This document shows positions 61,731 through 64,000 of a stretch of DNA of 64,000 bases, piece by piece. The notes under the pieces are model-generated. The model ran no database searches. It saw only the letters and a list, made by a program, of their open reading frames with translations, and had not been told where the DNA came from. The stretch lies in contig NC_051087.1 in the NCBI RefSeq assembly GCF_901709675.1, forward strand, positions 14,132,067-14,196,066, given 5' to 3'. The position numbers and the translations under genes were made by a program. The stretch comes from Syngnathus acus (taxonomy: Eukaryota > Chordata > Actinopteri > Syngnathiformes > Syngnathidae). Numbering within the stretch: the stretch's first letter is position 1; each line of letters begins with the position of its first letter.

Positions 61731-63157
61731 CCGTATTTATTCTAATTATCACCCATATTCGAACAATCGCCCAGTGTGTTAGCGATGACATAAATATAAA
61801 ACATTGATACCTCTAATTATCGCCCATGCTGCTAAAAATTCCCCCCAAAACGTACGTTTTCCTCCGCGACCGCATGCCGACGTCATTGCGCAAGTTTAAA
61901 TATGACTAATTTGACAGCACGTCGAATGTCCCTTTTAAATTGTTTTTCTCCATAAACTATGATACAATTACACTCGTCACTCCGCTACGATATCCTCACA
62001 CAATTACGTTATCGGGGCGTGCGCTCGAACAAGACGATCGCGATAACATGACGTACGCAACATGTGATGTGCGACGGTAACGTGTCGCAACCATGGAGCG
62101 TCAATTGACGCACCCCGCTGTTAGAGGTAGATCAAAACAGCCGCTGTTCTAGTGTTAAGAACACCAGTGAGATGCAGGTATTGCATACCACATAAGGAAA
62201 ATATACCGTCTTCTCTGTGCATAATGCGCCCCCGTGCATAATACGCACCCTAAAAATGGCATGTCGATGCTGGAAAAAAGCCTGTACCCATGTATAATAA
62301 GCACCCAAATTTTGACTCTTAAGTCAGAAAAAAGATCATCTTTGGGAACAACCGGATGTTATTCTGCCGGTCAGTATCACTGCGCATGCGGTAGCAAACT
62401 CGATAGCGAAGAAATGTTTCGGATTTGTGTAGGGTACATTGTGACAGCAAACGAGCAGGTGATCGAGCAAGCGTCTGATACGAGAGCATTGTGTTCGTAT
62501 GCAGCTGCCCTATTGCCTAATTTTTCTGCCTCTTCAATGACTTTCTTTTGAAATGCTATACTATAACTTGCTCTCTAAACCATCTTGATGAAACTGCTAA
62601 TTAAACTGTGAATTGAAACTAATAGGTAGAGAACTGAACTCTCGCTCTTTATATAGCTGACGTGTCTTGCTCATCCGTTCTGCGCATCAGATCCATAGTG
62701 CGCATGCGCAGTGATACTGCCTCCATATGATATCCGGTCTGCGATGGAGATTAAAAAACAAACAATATTTGACAATAACACACCATCAAGGATTGCACCA
62801 TCGCATCAAACGATGTGTCGTCAATTATGAATTTTACTGACTAAGTGTGTTGGGCAGGATGGCTGAATGTGATGCGCGATTGACAACAAACAAGAAAGGT
62901 GTGATTTCAAGTTTTATTTCGAGGGAGATTTTCTTCAAAAATTGTTGTACCCATGCATAATGTGCACCCCAGATTTTAGGACAATAAATTAATTAAATTT
63001 TGCGCATTATGCACGGAAAATGACGGTACATATTATCGCCCATTTCAGTGCCCCTTGGCGATCGGACGGAAAGTGTTCTCTATTAATTGCCCACCCCCCC
63101 TGTTGGACATAAACCTTCTCTAATGATCGCACTGGGCGATCATTAGAATAAATACGG
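61731..63157. mobile_element. TA-flanked CCGTATTTATTCT TIR element, 1.4 kb, carrying a nested element
   Basis: Ends CCGTATTTATTCTAATTATC and GATCATTAGAATAAATACGG are inverted repeats flanked by TA (61729-61730, 63158-63159). ATCGCCC(A) words repeat near both ends. Removing the nested element leaves about 600 bp of non-coding sequence. Confidence 0.9.
62206..63026. mobile_element. TA-flanked CCGTCTTCTCTG TIR element, 821 bp, nested
   Basis: Ends CCGTCTTCTCTGTGCATAAT and ATTATGCACGGAAAATGACGG are inverted repeats with TA on both sides. GTGCATAAT(G/A)CGC(A/C)CC-type words are repeated three or four times near the left end and twice near the right. The 105-residue frame inside has no family resemblance and is probably not a gene. 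Confidence 0.88.
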
Positions 63158-63179
63158 TATATTTTTATAGCAGTAGTAC

Positions 63180-63560
63180 AGTAGAACATCTGCCCCATAG
63201 ACAAAGATTCTGGGTTTGAATCTTGGTTCTGACCTTTCTTTGTTGAGTTGGCATGTCCTCTCTATGTTTTATGCCTGTGCTGAGGTCATCCCACATTTCC
63301 AGAACATGCATACAAGTTTGAAAATGAATGGGGTGAATTGGCCGTGAGTCAAGTGTATATCCCGTTTTTGTATAAAGGTCAGCTGGTTTAGTCTGCAGTT
63401 CCCCGCATCCCCAAACAGGATAATCAGTTACCTTAAACTGGTTCCTAGTCCATAGGGTCTGTGACTAAACCAGGGTGTTCCACACCGCTCGCTCATAGCT
63501 CAGCTGTGGTAACGTCCACCTCCCATGGTGACCCTGAAAATGATAAGTGGATGCATGGAT
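63180..63560 (+). mobile_element. Very old SINE remnant
   Basis: The order of words (GGGTTTGAATC, GGCATGTCCTCTCTATG, CATTTCCAGAACATGCAT, GAATTGGCCGTGAG) follows the common SINE body with heavy divergence. Confidence 0.5.
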
Positions 63561-64000
63561 AGCAGTGGTTATAGATAAGAAAACAATAGTTTTTGAGTTG
63601 CAACAGGAGACCCATTGTCATCTCATTTCTTCCCCAAACACCACTTGGCGCACTCTGCACAGTCAGTGCACCCCTCCCCTCCTTGTTTAAGAGTTGCTTC
63701 CACTCAAGGCAGCAGCCAGCTGAGGTCTTTGAGCCTGAGGTTTGTATTGTGTGTCTTTTTTTCTTATTGCTCACTTCTACACTTGGATATATGCAATAAC
63801 TATGCCGGGTCTTAATGGGGTAATAGCGGCTTAAAACATGGAGCAAGGGAGGGTTATAGGTTCACGCATTAAAGAGCGAAATAACAAAACCTGCTGTGAG
63901 TGGTGGCAAACCATGCTACAACAGTTTGGTGAAACTAATAATTTATTGGGACAAAATCTGATCCAACTGGAAATTCCCTGTGTCATATTTTGGTATGTCA
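63561..64000. other. No recognised feature
   Basis: Frames of 66-117 residues overlap on both strands with no family resemblance. Confidence 0.4.

Noticed and set aside
62234-62551. 105-residue plus-strand frame as a transposase
   Set aside because: It starts in the TIR region of the nested element, has no DDE-type or finger motif, and is best explained as chance.

Overview
The window looks like repeat-dense non-coding DNA from a teleost fish. The tRNA-derived SINEs with (ATGG)n tails, the CR1/L2/Rex-like LINE reverse transcriptase fragments, the Tc1 and hAT elements and the 'ttgggcaagacactt' SINE motif are all typical of ray-finned fish genomes, and a percomorph (possibly syngnathiform) is plausible but not proven. 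I see no complete host protein-coding gene. Most open reading frames are transposon remnants or chance frames through SINEs and tRNA repeats.

The dominant feature is a tandem array at about 34.78-42.27 kb holding 39 full-length or near full-length copies, plus two broken end copies, of an intron-containing tRNA-Arg(UCU) gene, all on the + strand at roughly 190-bp spacing. About 11 copies look structurally sound. The rest fall into recurring variant sublineages: UUU/UUC anticodon copies, copies with an extra C before the anticodon, copies whose intron is complementary to the anticodon stem, and copies with a changed D arm. A 14-gene block of about 2.49 kb is duplicated almost unchanged, so the array is still expanding or recombining. 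It is bounded on the left by a truncated TIR transposon and on the right by unique sequence followed by a LINE, and one SINE has inserted into it with a 16-bp target duplication.

Region by region: 0-8.7 kb holds hAT elements, palindromic MITEs, a solo LTR in a LINE tail, a TIR element with an internal 251-bp triplication, and SINEs. 8.7-20.6 kb is mostly unrecognised AT-rich sequence (with a possible conserved non-coding block at 13.1-14.4 kb), a pogo/Tigger-like element, MITEs, old SINEs and microsatellites. 20.6-34.3 kb has a LINE RT fragment, a candidate LTR, several TA-flanked TIR elements, a mariner-like remnant and an exon-like sequence with a degenerate second copy. 34.8-42.3 kb is the tRNA array. 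42.3-43.5 kb is another LINE. 44.3-52.6 kb is a transposon nest: a Tc1 element interrupted by a MITE, by a hAT that itself carries two further insertions, and flanked by another hAT. 52.6-64 kb contains further hAT, SINE and TIR elements, including one TIR element nested in another, and a GC-rich retrocopy-like fragment.

Two patterns link the mobile elements. Nine hAT-type elements or fragments here all have TA at positions 4-5 of the flanking 8-bp target site, as expected of the Buster group, and several keep an N-terminal BED zinc-finger frame without a catalytic domain. Several different TA-flanked TIR families share a CCGTA terminus and repeated ATAAG/CGC-type subterminal words.
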